Shown here one piece after another: positions 1 through 9,317 of a DNA stretch of 32,385 nt. Numbering within the stretch: the stretch's first letter is position 1; each line of letters opens with the position of its first letter. Location of the stretch: positions 1 to 32,385 of the forward strand of contig JAFVTL010000033.1 of NCBI GenBank assembly GCA_017503235.1. Reading direction: 5' to 3'. The translations under genes were made by a program, and so were the position numbers. Below the pieces are notes generated by a model. That model was given only the letters and a program-made list of their open reading frames with translations, did no database searches and was not told the DNA's origin. This DNA is from Bacteroidaceae bacterium. GTDB lineage: Bacteria; Bacteroidota; Bacteroidia; Bacteroidales; Bacteroidaceae.

Positions 1-226
1 AACGTTTATTGATTTTGATTTTTCTTGGTGTGCTTCAGTAATCTAATCAACTGTATATTATATATTTATATGTATATAAATTATATATATAATTAAAAAT
101 AAAAAAAAGAAGAGCCCCATAGGGTTGCACCTATAGAGAAAGAAAAACACCAGAAAAACAGCAGATACGAAACGCCGAGTTGCAGGTTGCAAGTTGCGCT
201 TTTGAACAATAAGGAATAGACAAGAA
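1..226. other. AT-rich non-coding leader
   Basis: No credible gene is seen here. Bases 48-108 are an almost pure A/T tract rich in TATA steps, ending in a run of A. A short hairpin follows (ATAGG at 119-123 pairs with CCTAT at 130-134, loop GTTGCA). There is no T-run after it, so it is not a clear terminator. Bases 177-197 hold three 7-bp tandem units. The upstream gene lies outside the window. Confidence 0.6.
177..197. repeat. Three tandem 7-bp units (RRGTTGC-type)
   Basis: The units read GAGTTGC, AGGTTGC and AAGTTGC, back to back. The related string GGTTGCA also occurs at 123-129. The layout (heptamer repeats next to an A/T-only tract) resembles the larger element at 18694-19014, though the heptamer sequence differs. 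Confidence 0.55.
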
Positions 227-257
227 TTGGATTATTCCACCAAAAACCATACTTTTG
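227..257 (+). promoter_or_regulatory. Bacteroidetes-type promoter of the pseudouridine synthase gene
   Basis: A TTG -33 element at 227-229 and a perfect TACTTTTG -7 box at 250-257 are separated by 20 nt, the usual Bacteroidetes spacing. The predicted transcription start is near 264, giving a leader of about 16 nt before the ATG at 280. Confidence 0.7.
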
Positions 258-279
258 CAGACATAATAATCAAGATAGA

Positions 280-1938
280 ATGTTCCATCCGTTCACCCAA
301 GACATACACTCCTATTTGCCCGTCGGAAAATTCAACAATCCGTTTCACTACCAACCTCATCCGCTATGCATCATGGCGAGTGAAGCCGTACAAGCATACC
401 TCAAAAGCCGTGCTGATTGGGAAAAAGAATGGCAAAGCGGCAAGATGTTCGGAGTGTTGGTAGTGGAGACTCCTGAAGGGGAAACAGGTTTTCTTGCCGC
501 ATTTTCCGGCATTCTGGCGGGAAACTATCTGCACGACTATTTTGTACCGCCCATCTACAATCTGCAACAACCCGACGGATTCTTCAAGGCGGAAGAAGAG
601 GAAATATCCAAAATCAACAACTCAATACGCGAATTGGAGTCATCAGCCACCTACTTGAGCAAGCTTTCAAAATTGAACGACTTGAAGCGGGAATCCGATG
701 AAGCCTTGGCAAACTTCAAGCAAGCCATGAAGGAAGCCAAGAAAAATAGAGACCTGATACGTGCGGAAAAGACCTTGACGCCCGAAGAAGAGGCGGCGCT
801 AATCAAAGAGAGCCAATATCAGAAAGCGGAATTCAAGCGGCTCGCCAACCAATGGGAGAAGCGTTTGCACGAGCAGGGAATGGAGATTGGGCATCTGAAC
901 CAACAACTTGAAGCATGGAAAGAGGAACGTAAAAAGCGTTCGGCCGAGCTGCAGAAAAGACTATTCAAACAATTCCGTCTGCTTAACGCCAGAGGTGAAA
1001 TTCGGGATGTGCATGAAATCTTCTCCTCCACTCCACAAGCGATTCCCCCTGCCGGCACCGGTGAATGTGCTGCACCCAAATTGCTGCAATATGCCTACCT
1101 TCATCAATTCCGTCCTTTGGCCATCGCCGAATTCTGGTGGGGCAATTCGCCGGCAACCTCCATCAGACACCAAGGGCACTACTACCCATCCTGCAAAAGC
1201 AAATGCAAGCCCATCTTGACACACATGTTGGAAGGACTTGACGTCGAAGGCGAAGAGACATCTTTCAGCCAAACGGCTTCCAAACAGTTGGAAATCGTCT
1301 ACGAAGACGAATACCTCTTGATAGTAAACAAACCATCGGGAATGCTTTCCGTACCGGGAAAATCCAACGCTTTATCCGTTTTCGACATTATAAGCGCCCG
1401 ATATCCAAAAGCCACCGGACCTTTGATTGTACACCGCCTCGACATGGACACATCCGGTTTGTTGATAATCGCCAAGACAAAAGAAGTACACAACCGGCTA
1501 CAACAACAATTCGAAAGTCGGAGTGTCAAAAAACGCTACGTTGCCTTGCTACATGGAAGGCCTTCCGAACGAATAAGCACCAAAGGTTTCATCAAGCTTC
1601 CCCTACGGCCTGATTATGAAAACCGACCCTATCAACTGGTGGATATGACCAACGGGAAACCATCCGTCACCCGATATGAGATACTGGAAACAAAAACGTA
1701 CTGCTTTGCCAATGGAGATAAAGGCGTCTGTACAAGAATCGCGTTTTATCCATTGACCGGACGTACACACCAACTTCGTGTACATGCTGCCCATTCCTTG
1801 GGATTGGGCACTCCCATTATCGGAGACCCACTCTATGGAGTCCCCGACAAAAGGCTATATCTACATGCTGAATACCTTGAATTCAGACATCCCTTGACAG
1901 GGAAAATTATCAAAGCTGAGGTTACCGCTCCTTTCTAA
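280..1938 (+). CDS. RluA-family pseudouridine synthase with long N-terminal extension
   Basis: Predicted to isomerise uridine to pseudouridine in rRNA or tRNA in the cytoplasm. The C-terminal third (about residues 330-552) is the RluA catalytic domain. The signature HRLDMDTSG starts at residue 385, making D388 the likely catalytic aspartate, and the RTHQLRVH motif lies near the end. The N-terminal 330 residues are extra compared with a classical RluA (about 220-320 aa). They include a charged, probably coiled-coil stretch (about 100-215) and a Cys/His cluster just before the catalytic domain (CAAPK, then HYYPSCKSKC). Long family members with this layout are common in Bacteroidales. The ATG at 280 fits the promoter at 227-257. 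The exact RNA target cannot be read from sequence. Confidence 0.9.
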   Translation: MFHPFTQDIHSYLPVGKFNNPFHYQPHPLCIMASEAVQAYLKSRADWEKEWQSGKMFGVLVVETPEGETGFLAAFSGILAGNYLHDYFVPPIYNLQQPDGFFKAEEEEISKINNSIRELESSATYLSKLSKLNDLKRESDEALANFKQAMKEAKKNRDLIRAEKTLTPEEEAALIKESQYQKAEFKRLANQWEKRLHEQGMEIGHLNQQLEAWKEERKKRSAELQKRLFKQFRLLNARGEIRDVHEIFSSTPQAIPPAGTGECAAPKLLQYAYLHQFRPLAIAEFWWGNSPATSIRHQGHYYPSCKSKCKPILTHMLEGLDVEGEETSFSQTASKQLEIVYEDEYLLIVNKPSGMLSVPGKSNALSVFDIISARYPKATGPLIVHRLDMDTSGLLIIAKTKEVHNRLQQQFESRSVKKRYVALLHGRPSERISTKGFIKLPLRPDYENRPYQLVDMTNGKPSVTRYEILETKTYCFANGDKGVCTRIAFYPLTGRTHQLRVHAAHSLGLGTPIIGDPLYGVPDKRLYLHAEYLEFRHPLTGKIIKAEVTAPF

Positions 1939-1948
1939 TCAAAGAAGA

Positions 1949-3013
1949 TTAAACAGGTAAGATCAAAACAAATTCAGAACCTACCCCCAAAGCGGAGCGG
2001 GCAATGACTTCACCTCCCAACAGCTCTGCCAAGTTCTTACAGATACAGAGTCCAAGGCCGGTTCCTTGCTTGGATGACTTGACTTTTTCAAAACGGTCAA
2101 AAACCTTCGGCAAGTCAGCCGCCGAAATTCCGCATCCAGTATCCTTCACATAAATGCGAATATGGTCTTCACCCACCTCCTGCATCCCCAAGATGATTTC
2201 ACCCTGTTCGGTAAACTTAACGGCGTTCGAAAGGAAGTTCAATACGATCTGAGTCAATCGCTTCACATCCGAAACAATGTATTTTGTCTGCGGACAATCC
2301 ACCTTCAGTTGTACACCTGTATTCAACTTAGGCACCATACTCCTACCTAAATGGCGAAGCAAACTACAAAGTTCCATTTCTTCAAACACGACCTCCGTTT
2401 TGCCAGCCTCAATACGCGAAAGGTCCAAAATGTCATTGATCAAATCAAGCAGATGTTCGCTATTCTTCTGAATGACTTTTGCAAATTCCTTACGGTCCTC
2501 TTCATCATAGTCAGGAGATACCATATATTCAGAAAAACCTACAATCGCATTAAGCGGAGAACGGATTTCATGACTGATATTAGCAAGAAATTCGGACTTC
2601 AACCTATCCGATTCTTCAGCCTTCATACGGGCTTCAAGCAACTCCTTCTCCCGTTCTACACGTCGGCAAATGTCCTGAATAAGGACCAATACGTTTTCTG
2701 AATCCCATGGAGTAAAACGGGCTTCATAATGAAACACGCCCTTCTCACCAAAATCCACAGAATACTCCAACATACGCAATTGTCCGTCGCGCAAACAGCC
2801 CTTAATGTTCTTTATAAACATTTCAGAGACTTCAGGCGAGTAAATAATTCGCCCACTTTTACCAATCAATTGGTCACGAGTGTGAAACAAAACCACTTGT
2901 TCCGACTTCATGACATCGGTGAATATGAAATCTTCATTAAAGACAAAAATGAATTCCGGCAAAGCACGGATAATCTTTTTGACCATTTCATTTTGAATGT
3001 ATTCCATGCTCAA
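1949..3013 (-). CDS. Soluble PAS-domain sensor histidine kinase
   Basis: A 354-aa cytoplasmic histidine kinase with no membrane segment or signal peptide. Residues about 10-115 look like a PAS sensor domain, followed by a short coiled coil. The HisKA motif FLANISHEIRSPLNAIVGF has phospho-acceptor H148. The ATP-binding domain has the N box (NFLSNAVKF), DTGCGIS, FDRFEKV and GTGLGLCICKNLAE. No receiver domain is attached and no response regulator is adjacent, so the partner is elsewhere. It converges on the pseudouridine synthase gene with a 10-bp gap, and its promoter lies back to back with that of rfbB. The ligand or redox signal is unknown. Confidence 0.9.
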   Translation of the reverse strand: MSMEYIQNEMVKKIIRALPEFIFVFNEDFIFTDVMKSEQVVLFHTRDQLIGKSGRIIYSPEVSEMFIKNIKGCLRDGQLRMLEYSVDFGEKGVFHYEARFTPWDSENVLVLIQDICRRVEREKELLEARMKAEESDRLKSEFLANISHEIRSPLNAIVGFSEYMVSPDYDEEDRKEFAKVIQKNSEHLLDLINDILDLSRIEAGKTEVVFEEMELCSLLRHLGRSMVPKLNTGVQLKVDCPQTKYIVSDVKRLTQIVLNFLSNAVKFTEQGEIILGMQEVGEDHIRIYVKDTGCGISAADLPKVFDRFEKVKSSKQGTGLGLCICKNLAELLGGEVIARSALGVGSEFVLILPV

Positions 3014-3061
3014 TCAATTGTTTTTAAGTAATAGATATCAAGGTTTAACTAAGTTACACTA

Positions 3062-3069
3062 CAAACTTA
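3062..3069 (-). promoter_or_regulatory. -7 box of the PAS kinase gene
   Basis: Read on the minus strand this is TAAGTTTG, a perfect TAnnTTTG -7 box, 49 nt upstream of the ATG at 3013. No convincing -33 element is seen at the usual spacing. Confidence 0.5.
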
Positions 3070-3110
3070 GAAATTATATTCATAACAAAAAAGTATTTCT
3101 TCAAATAAAC

Positions 3111-3185
3111 TTTGTATTTGAAATGTTAATTACCATCTTTGCATACAAGTTATGTTAACCCAATCAGAAAAAAGTATTACCTTTG
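3111..3185 (+). promoter_or_regulatory. Promoter region of rfbB, two candidate -7 boxes
   Basis: TACCTTTG at 3178-3185 is a perfect -7 box but has only a poor -33 partner. An upstream candidate pairs TTTG (3111-3114) with CATCTTTG (3134-3141) at 19-nt spacing. Both point towards rfbB. The first box ends 45 nt before the ATG at 3231, so the possible upstream TTG start at 3183 overlaps the promoter and is unlikely to be used. Confidence 0.55.
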
Positions 3186-3230
3186 CAACCGGAAAGTGCT
3201 TACTTTAAGCAACTAAAATCAACATTTTAT

Positions 3231-4364
3231 ATGAAGAATATCGTCATCACCGGCGGTGCCGGATTCATCGGAAGCCATGTAGTGCGTCTGTTTGTAAACA
3301 AATATCCCGAGTACAACATCATCTGTATGGACAAGTTGACCTATGCCGGAAACTTGGCAAACTTGAAGGATATTGAAGACAAACCGAACTACAAGTTCGT
3401 AAAGATGGACATCTGCGACTTCGAAGCCTTTTATCAATTGATGCAGGATGAAAAGGTCGATGGAATCATCCATCTAGCAGCCGAAAGTCATGTAGACAGA
3501 AGCATCAAGGACCCGTTTACCTTTGCTCAAACCAACGTAATGGGTACATTGGCTTTGCTTCAAGCCGCCAAGTTGTATTGGGAATCATTACCTGAAAAAT
3601 ATGAAGGCAAACGCTTCTACCACATTTCAACCGATGAAGTATATGGTGCATTGGAACTGACTCACCCTGAAGGTGTTGAGCCTCCGTTCACAACAACCGC
3701 CTCTTCAAGCGAGCATCATTTGGCCTACGGAAAGGATTTCTTCTACGAAGACACCAAATACAATCCACATTCACCCTATTCAGCAGCCAAAGCAAGTAGT
3801 GACCACTTTGTGCGTGCTTATCACGACACATATGGCATGCCGACCATCGTGACCAACTGTTCCAACAACTACGGCCCTTATCAGTTCCCTGAAAAACTGA
3901 TTCCGTTGTTCATCAACAACATCCGTCATCGCAAGCCGTTGCCGGTGTACGGAAAGGGAGAAAACGTACGCGACTGGCTTTATGTGGAAGACCACGCCCG
4001 TGCCATCGACCTTATTTTTCATGAAGGAAAGATAGCGGAAACGTACAACATCGGAGGTTTCAACGAATGGAAGAACATCGACCTTATTAAAGTGATGATC
4101 AAGACCGTTGACCGTATTTTGGGCAATCCGGAAGGTTCATCGTTGGATTTGATAACCTACGTCACCGACCGTGCCGGCCACGATCTCCGTTATGCCATCG
4201 ACTCTACCAAACTTCAGAAGGAACTCGGTTGGGAACCAAGCCTGCAATTCGAAGAAGGCATCGAAAAGACCGTACGTTGGTATTTGGACAACCAGGAATG
4301 GATGGACAATGTTACTTCCGGCGACTATCAGAAGTATTACGAAAACATGTATAGCGGAAGATAA
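3231..4364 (+). CDS. rfbB: dTDP-glucose 4,6-dehydratase
   Basis: Converts dTDP-D-glucose to dTDP-4-keto-6-deoxy-D-glucose, the branch point to dTDP-L-rhamnose and other deoxysugars. It is a 377-aa extended-SDR protein. The NAD-binding Rossmann motif TGGAGFIGSH is at the N-terminus, followed by HLAAESHVDRSI, STDEVYG and the catalytic YSAAK (Y183), then NNYGPYQFPEKLIP and RDWLYVEDH. It is slightly longer than the E. coli enzyme because of an insertion after STDEVYG. The start was set at ATG 3231; an upstream TTG would sit in the promoter. The gene is monocistronic, with its own terminator at 4391-4420. rfbA, rfbC and rfbD are not in the window. Confidence 0.95.
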   Translation: MKNIVITGGAGFIGSHVVRLFVNKYPEYNIICMDKLTYAGNLANLKDIEDKPNYKFVKMDICDFEAFYQLMQDEKVDGIIHLAAESHVDRSIKDPFTFAQTNVMGTLALLQAAKLYWESLPEKYEGKRFYHISTDEVYGALELTHPEGVEPPFTTTASSSEHHLAYGKDFFYEDTKYNPHSPYSAAKASSDHFVRAYHDTYGMPTIVTNCSNNYGPYQFPEKLIPLFINNIRHRKPLPVYGKGENVRDWLYVEDHARAIDLIFHEGKIAETYNIGGFNEWKNIDLIKVMIKTVDRILGNPEGSSLDLITYVTDRAGHDLRYAIDSTKLQKELGWEPSLQFEEGIEKTVRWYLDNQEWMDNVTSGDYQKYYENMYSGR

Positions 4365-4390
4365 AAAGGAAATAAAAATTTAAAAACTAT

Positions 4391-4420
4391 AAAGGTGCGT
4401 TTAAATACGCACCTTTTTTT
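4391..4420 (+). terminator. Rho-independent terminator after rfbB
   Basis: A perfect 10-bp stem (AAAGGTGCGT at 4391-4400 with ACGCACCTTT at 4407-4416) and a 6-nt loop run straight into a T tract. It separates rfbB from the export operon. Confidence 0.9.
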
Positions 4421-4451
4421 ATATAAGAATCGGAAAGTCAAAGATTTTATA

Positions 4452-4459
4452 TATCTTTG
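4452..4459 (+). promoter_or_regulatory. -7 box of the polysaccharide export operon
   Basis: TATCTTTG, a perfect TAnnTTTG box, lies 46 nt upstream of the ATG at 4506. Transcription would start around 4466, which rules out the upstream GTG at 4395 and disfavours the ATG at 4473. No clear -33 element is visible. Confidence 0.6.
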
Positions 4460-4505
4460 CAAGATAATAATAATGCAAATAATAAAAACAACCATTTATA
4501 CAACT

Positions 4506-7070
4506 ATGTTTAAGAAATCATTGATTTTTTGCTGCATGCTGTTATGCCTTTCAGCTAACACTTGGTCACAAGGTAGCGGAATGAGTGACAAGCAAGTAAT
4601 GGAGTATGTAGAGACTGGCATGAAACAAGGTAAAAGCCAGCAACAGATTGCCACCGAATTGGCACGTAGAGGAGTTACTCGTGAACAAGCCGAACGCGTA
4701 AAGAAACTTTATGAGCAGAGCCAAAAGAATGGTAAAGGACTTACAAATGACAAAGGAAACAGCCGAACACGCACAAAGAATAATGAAGATTTAGCATCCG
4801 ATAAAGAATACATCGGAAGTGAATTCAATTTCGACACTGAGAATCAATTAGGTACATCCAAAAGCAAAGTCTACAAATACATCACCACTCAAGAATTAGA
4901 CTTTTCAGAAAAGGATTCCTTCAGTTTTACGTTAGACAAAAATGGCAATCTGGTATCCGAAGATATTACCATCTTCAAAGAAGAACTATCTGAAGAACAA
5001 GTCTTCGGACGTAATATATTCAACAGCAACAACCTCACTTTTGAGCCAAGTAACAATCTTCCGACTCCTGCCAACTATCGCTTGGGAGCAGGTGATGAAG
5101 TCATTATCGACATTTGGGGAGCCAATCAAGTTACCATCCAAGAAACAATTTCTCCAGATGGAAATATCAGTATTGATAGATTAGGACTGATTTATTTAAG
5201 CGGAAAAACCGTTAATCAGGCTACCAGCTATTTAAAAAAGGAACTGAATAAAATTTATGCAGGTTTAGACGATGAAGACCCTTCCTCACTGATTAAAGTA
5301 TCATTAGGAAACACACGAACCATACAAGTCAATGTAATGGGTGAAGTTTACCAACCTGGCACCTATGCCCTATCAGCTTTTTCTACCGTATTCCATGCAC
5401 TTTATAGTGCCGGAGGAGTCAGTGACATCGGTAGTTTAAGAAATGTTCAAGTGGCCAGAAATGGCAAGAAGATTGCCGAAGTGGATGTATACGACTTCAT
5501 CATGCATGGGAAGACAAAAGATGACATCAAATTACAAGAAGGCGACGTTATCATTGTTCCTCCATACGAAGCATTGGTAAAGATTGAAGGCAACGTCAAA
5601 CGCCCTATGAAGTATGAAATGAAAAACGACGAGACAGTTGCTACATTACTGAAATATGCAGGTAATTTTTCCAGTGATGCCTATACACGTTCCATTAAAA
5701 TTATTAGACAAAACGGTAAAGAATATCAGGTGTTTACCGTTGACGATATCGACTATTCCGTATTCAAAATAAAAGACGGGGATATTCTGACAGCAGAAGC
5801 TATATTGAATCGTTTTGAAAATAAGTTGGAAATAAAAGGTGCTGTTTATCGCCCCGGAATTTACCAATATGGCGGAAGTCTCAACACCGTGAAACAGTTA
5901 ATAGAAAAAGCCGATGGAGTTATGGCGGACGCATTCCTTGGACGTGCCGTTCTTCAACGCCAGCGCGAAGATTTAACAAGAGAAATCATTCAAGTCGACC
6001 TTAAAGCCATACTTGGAGGCACCAAACCAGATATTTCACTGCAACGTAATGACGTATTGTATATCCCTAGCATTCATGATTTGCAAGATTTGGGTAACAT
6101 AGAAGTATTTGGAGAAGTTGCACGCCCAGGAAAATACATTTATGCGGACAACATGACTTTGGAAGACTTGATTATCCAAGCTGGTGGCCTGTTGGAATCT
6201 GCTTCTACAGTTAAAGTGGATGTATCACGTCGCATTAAGAATAATAAAAGTACAGAATCTGTATCAACTATTGGCCAAATGTTCTCCTTTGCTTTAAAGG
6301 ACGGATTCATCATTGATGGTGAAGCTGGATTTGTATTGGAACCATATGACCAAGTATATGTACGCCGAAGCCCTGGATACCAAGAACAAGTTAACGTCAG
6401 TGTGGAAGGTGAAATATTGTACGAAGGAACCTATGCCCTCACCAACAAAAGTGAGCGCTTGAGTGATTTGGTATTGAAAGCAGGGAAAGTCACCCCTTAC
6501 GCATATGTAAGAGGAGCAAAGTTGATGAGAAAGGCTAACGAAGAGGAAATTGAGAGAATGAGAGATGTAGTTGAAATGATGCAACGTGAAATGGGAGGAG
6601 CAAGCATGGACTCCTTAAAATTGGAAGACATCAAGACTGAATACTCTGTAGGTATCGATTTGGAAGCTGCCATCAATAACCCAGGAGGTGATGCGGACAT
6701 TGTATTACGTGAAGGCGACAAACTGATTATACCTGAAATGGTAAACACCGTAAAAATCAATGGTGCTGTAATGATGCCAAATACTGTTGCATACAACAAA
6801 AAAATGTCTGTAAAGGATTACATCAGCCAAGCAGGGGGGTACTCTAATGGGGCACGAAAGACTAAAGCGTTTATCATTTACATGAACGGACAAGTAGCAG
6901 AAGTAAAACGCAGCAACAAAAGCGTCGTAGAACCAGGCTGTGAAATCATCGTACCAGTCAAAGATAAGACTAAAGCAGAGAAATGGAATATTCAAACCAT
7001 CTTGGGCATAGCATCATCTCTCGGATCATTAGGTTTGACAGCAGCCTCAGTTGCTAATATTTTAAAATAA
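4506..7070 (+). CDS. Wza-like polysaccharide export protein with multiple SLBB domains
   Basis: Predicted outer-membrane or periplasmic export channel for capsule or exopolysaccharide. About 854 aa. A signal peptide (MFKKSLIFCCMLLCLSANTW) comes first, then a helical region rich in Q, K and E (DKQVMEYVETGMKQGKSQQQ). The Poly_export domain follows (GAGDEVIIDIWGANQ). Several SLBB-type repeats come next; recurring cores are VMGEVYQPGTYAL, IEGNVKRPMKYEM, IKGAVYRPGIYQYGG and VFGEVARPGKYIY. The C-terminus is a short hydrophobic Gly/Ala/Leu stretch. It is far longer than E. coli Wza (about 380 aa), as is usual for Bacteroidetes. It heads a tight operon: 6 nt to the Wzz-like gene, then gmd and fcl. 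Confidence 0.9.
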   Translation: MFKKSLIFCCMLLCLSANTWSQGSGMSDKQVMEYVETGMKQGKSQQQIATELARRGVTREQAERVKKLYEQSQKNGKGLTNDKGNSRTRTKNNEDLASDKEYIGSEFNFDTENQLGTSKSKVYKYITTQELDFSEKDSFSFTLDKNGNLVSEDITIFKEELSEEQVFGRNIFNSNNLTFEPSNNLPTPANYRLGAGDEVIIDIWGANQVTIQETISPDGNISIDRLGLIYLSGKTVNQATSYLKKELNKIYAGLDDEDPSSLIKVSLGNTRTIQVNVMGEVYQPGTYALSAFSTVFHALYSAGGVSDIGSLRNVQVARNGKKIAEVDVYDFIMHGKTKDDIKLQEGDVIIVPPYEALVKIEGNVKRPMKYEMKNDETVATLLKYAGNFSSDAYTRSIKIIRQNGKEYQVFTVDDIDYSVFKIKDGDILTAEAILNRFENKLEIKGAVYRPGIYQYGGSLNTVKQLIEKADGVMADAFLGRAVLQRQREDLTREIIQVDLKAILGGTKPDISLQRNDVLYIPSIHDLQDLGNIEVFGEVARPGKYIYADNMTLEDLIIQAGGLLESASTVKVDVSRRIKNNKSTESVSTIGQMFSFALKDGFIIDGEAGFVLEPYDQVYVRRSPGYQEQVNVSVEGEILYEGTYALTNKSERLSDLVLKAGKVTPYAYVRGAKLMRKANEEEIERMRDVVEMMQREMGGASMDSLKLEDIKTEYSVGIDLEAAINNPGGDADIVLREGDKLIIPEMVNTVKINGAVMMPNTVAYNKKMSVKDYISQAGGYSNGARKTKAFIIYMNGQVAEVKRSNKSVVEPGCEIIVPVKDKTKAEKWNIQTILGIASSLGSLGLTAASVANILK

Positions 7071-7076
7071 CAAGTT

Positions 7077-8219
7077 ATGGCAGAAGATAATAAATATAAC
7101 AATTTTCAAGAAGAGGAAGAGCTGGAAATTGACTTGATGGAATATGCCCGCAAGCTATGGGCATCACGCAAGTTATTGTTAAAAGTTGCTGGAATTGCCG
7201 CAATTGTGGGAGTAATCATTGCATTGGGAACACCTAAAACATATACAGCCAATGTCACACTTGCACCTGAATCAGGAAAATCAGGAGGCGGAGGTTTATA
7301 TGGTATTGCTTCTATGCTTGGAGTAGGTGGCCTCAGTATGAGTTCTGACGCTGATGCATTCAATGTTACTTTGTATCCAGATGTAGTTTCATCGACTCCA
7401 TTCATCATCGATTTGTTGGATACAAAAGTAAAACAATTAGAAAGTGAAAATGACACTACATTGGCTGGATACCTTAAAGAAGGAACAAGCAGTTCGCTAA
7501 TCGGAACAATTGTTTCACTACCATTTAAAGCTATAGGGGCTGTTATGTCAATATTTTCTTCAAACGATGACGAAGAAGACAACAATCGAGGCATCAATCC
7601 ATTCCAATTAACAAAAGAACAAGACAAAATCGTTAATGGGCTTCGTAAATTGGTTGTAGCCAATGTTGATAAAAAAACTGGCGTTACAAGCATTTCTGTT
7701 ACAATGCAAGATCCACTTGTTTGCGCCATTGTTGCAGATACAGTTGTTACGAAATTGCAGGAATTTATTACTGGATATCGAGTAAACAAGGCTCAAGAAG
7801 ACTGCAAATATTGGGAACAATTACATGAAGAACGTAAAAATGACTATTACGAAAAGCAACAGAACTATGCACGTTATACAGATGGGAATCAAGGTATAAG
7901 CCGTGAAAGCGTGAAAATAGAGCAAGCACGTCTGGAAAACGAAATGAATCTTGCCTATCAAGTATATTCACAAGTAGCCACACAGCTTCAAATGGCACGC
8001 GCTAAAGTACAAGAAGCTAAACCGGTATTTGCTGTGGTAGAACCTGCGACTGTTCCTTTAAAGCCATCGGGAACAAGCCGTAAGATGATTCTAATCGGTA
8101 TTGTATTTTTGGCTGTGGCAGGAGCTTCTGCATGGATTTTGTTCGGACAAGATTTGTGGAAAAATCTGAAGGAAGGGCTTAAAGAAGAAAAAACAATTGA
8201 AAAGAAAGAGGAAGACTAA
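7077..8219 (+). CDS. Wzz-like polysaccharide chain-length determinant
   Basis: Inner-membrane protein controlling polymer length and probably coupling synthesis to the export channel. It has 380 aa and the classical two-helix layout. TM1 is at about residues 38-55 (LLLKVAGIAAIVGVII). A large periplasmic part contains a long helical stretch (about 240-310). A Pro-rich GNVR-like segment (VVEPATVPLKPSG) leads into TM2 at about 337-357. A Gly-rich patch (SGKSGGGGLYGIASMLGVGG) after TM1 is typical of Bacteroidales members. The short charged tail has no tyrosine-kinase domain, so this is not a Wzc fusion. It starts 6 nt after the SLBB gene. Confidence 0.9.
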   Translation: MAEDNKYNNFQEEEELEIDLMEYARKLWASRKLLLKVAGIAAIVGVIIALGTPKTYTANVTLAPESGKSGGGGLYGIASMLGVGGLSMSSDADAFNVTLYPDVVSSTPFIIDLLDTKVKQLESENDTTLAGYLKEGTSSSLIGTIVSLPFKAIGAVMSIFSSNDDEEDNNRGINPFQLTKEQDKIVNGLRKLVVANVDKKTGVTSISVTMQDPLVCAIVADTVVTKLQEFITGYRVNKAQEDCKYWEQLHEERKNDYYEKQQNYARYTDGNQGISRESVKIEQARLENEMNLAYQVYSQVATQLQMARAKVQEAKPVFAVVEPATVPLKPSGTSRKMILIGIVFLAVAGASAWILFGQDLWKNLKEGLKEEKTIEKKEED

Positions 8220-8228
8220 AATTTTGAA

Positions 8229-9314
8229 ATGAAAAAAGTAGCACTGATAACCGGTATAACAGGTCAAGATGGTTCTTTTTTAGCGGAATTCTTGATTGAG
8301 AAAGGATATGAAGTACATGGTATTCTCCGTCGATCATCTTCTTTCAATACATCACGTATAGAACATCTATATTTAGATGAATGGGTACGCGACATGAAAA
8401 AAAGCCGTCTTGTCAATCTCCACTGGGGAGATATGACTGATAGCAGTTCGTTGATTCGAATTATCAGTAGCATACGTCCGACAGAAATCTATAACCTTGC
8501 TGCCCAAAGCCATGTAAAGGTCAGTTTTGATGTACCAGAGTATACAGCAGAAGCAGATGCAGTAGGAACACTTCGTCTATTGGAAGCCGTACGGATATGC
8601 GGACTTGAAAAGACATGCCGAATCTACCAAGCTTCTACATCTGAATTATTCGGAAAAGTACAAGAGGTTCCTCAAAAAGAAACAACACCCTTCTATCCGC
8701 GTTCCCCTTATGGTGTTGCAAAACAATATGGTTTCTGGATTACCAAAAACTATCGTGAAAGTTATGGTATGTTTGCCGTAAATGGTATTCTTTTCAACCA
8801 TGAAAGTGAACGACGCGGGGAGACATTTGTCACACGCAAAATTACATTGGCTGCAGCACGTATTGCTCAAGGTCATCAAGACAAACTATACTTAGGAAAT
8901 TTGGATTCCCTTCGCGATTGGGGATATGCCAAAGACTATGTAGAGTGTATGTGGCTGATTCTTCAACATGACACACCGGAAGACTTTGTTATAGCGACAG
9001 GAGAATATCATACCGTAAGAGAATTTGCCACCCTCGCCTTCAAAGAAGTAGGTATCGAGTTATCTTGGGAAGGTCAAGGCGTTGACGAAAAAGGAATTGA
9101 TGTTGCTACAGGTAAAGTGTTAGTAGAAGTAGATCCCAAGTATTTCCGTCCATGTGAAGTAGACCAATTGTTAGGTGATCCAACAAAAGCAAAGACATTG
9201 CTTGGCTGGAACCCTCAAAAGACTTCATTTGAAGAATTGGTTAAGATTATGGTAAAACATGATATGCGCTTCGTAAAAAAACTACACTTAAAGGCACAAT
9301 TGGATAAAGAATAA
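8229..9314 (+). CDS. gmd: GDP-mannose 4,6-dehydratase
   Basis: Converts GDP-D-mannose to GDP-4-keto-6-deoxy-D-mannose, the first step to GDP-L-fucose. It has 361 aa. The nucleotide-binding loop [16 protein letters not shown] is at the N-terminus, then [12 protein letters not shown], the [11 protein letters not shown] segment and the catalytic YGVAK (Y161). [18 protein letters not shown] and [18 protein letters not shown] are diagnostic for Gmd. It lies 9 nt after the Wzz-like gene and 3 nt before fcl, so the two enzymes of the pathway are co-transcribed. Confidence 0.97.
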   Translation: MKKVALITGITGQDGSFLAEFLIEKGYEVHGILRRSSSFNTSRIEHLYLDEWVRDMKKSRLVNLHWGDMTDSSSLIRIISSIRPTEIYNLAAQSHVKVSFDVPEYTAEADAVGTLRLLEAVRICGLEKTCRIYQASTSELFGKVQEVPQKETTPFYPRSPYGVAKQYGFWITKNYRESYGMFAVNGILFNHESERRGETFVTRKITLAAARIAQGHQDKLYLGNLDSLRDWGYAKDYVECMWLILQHDTPEDFVIATGEYHTVREFATLAFKEVGIELSWEGQGVDEKGIDVATGKVLVEVDPKYFRPCEVDQLLGDPTKAKTLLGWNPQKTSFEELVKIMVKHDMRFVKKLHLKAQLDKE

Positions 9315-9317
9315 ACC

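Noticed and set aside
227-463. 78-aa frame overlapping the start of the pseudouridine synthase
   Set aside because: It begins at a TTG inside the -33 element and overlaps the real gene in another frame.
3183-3230. TTG start giving RfbB 16 extra residues
   Set aside because: The TTG overlaps the TACCTTTG -7 box, and the Rossmann motif begins right after ATG 3231, as in the family.
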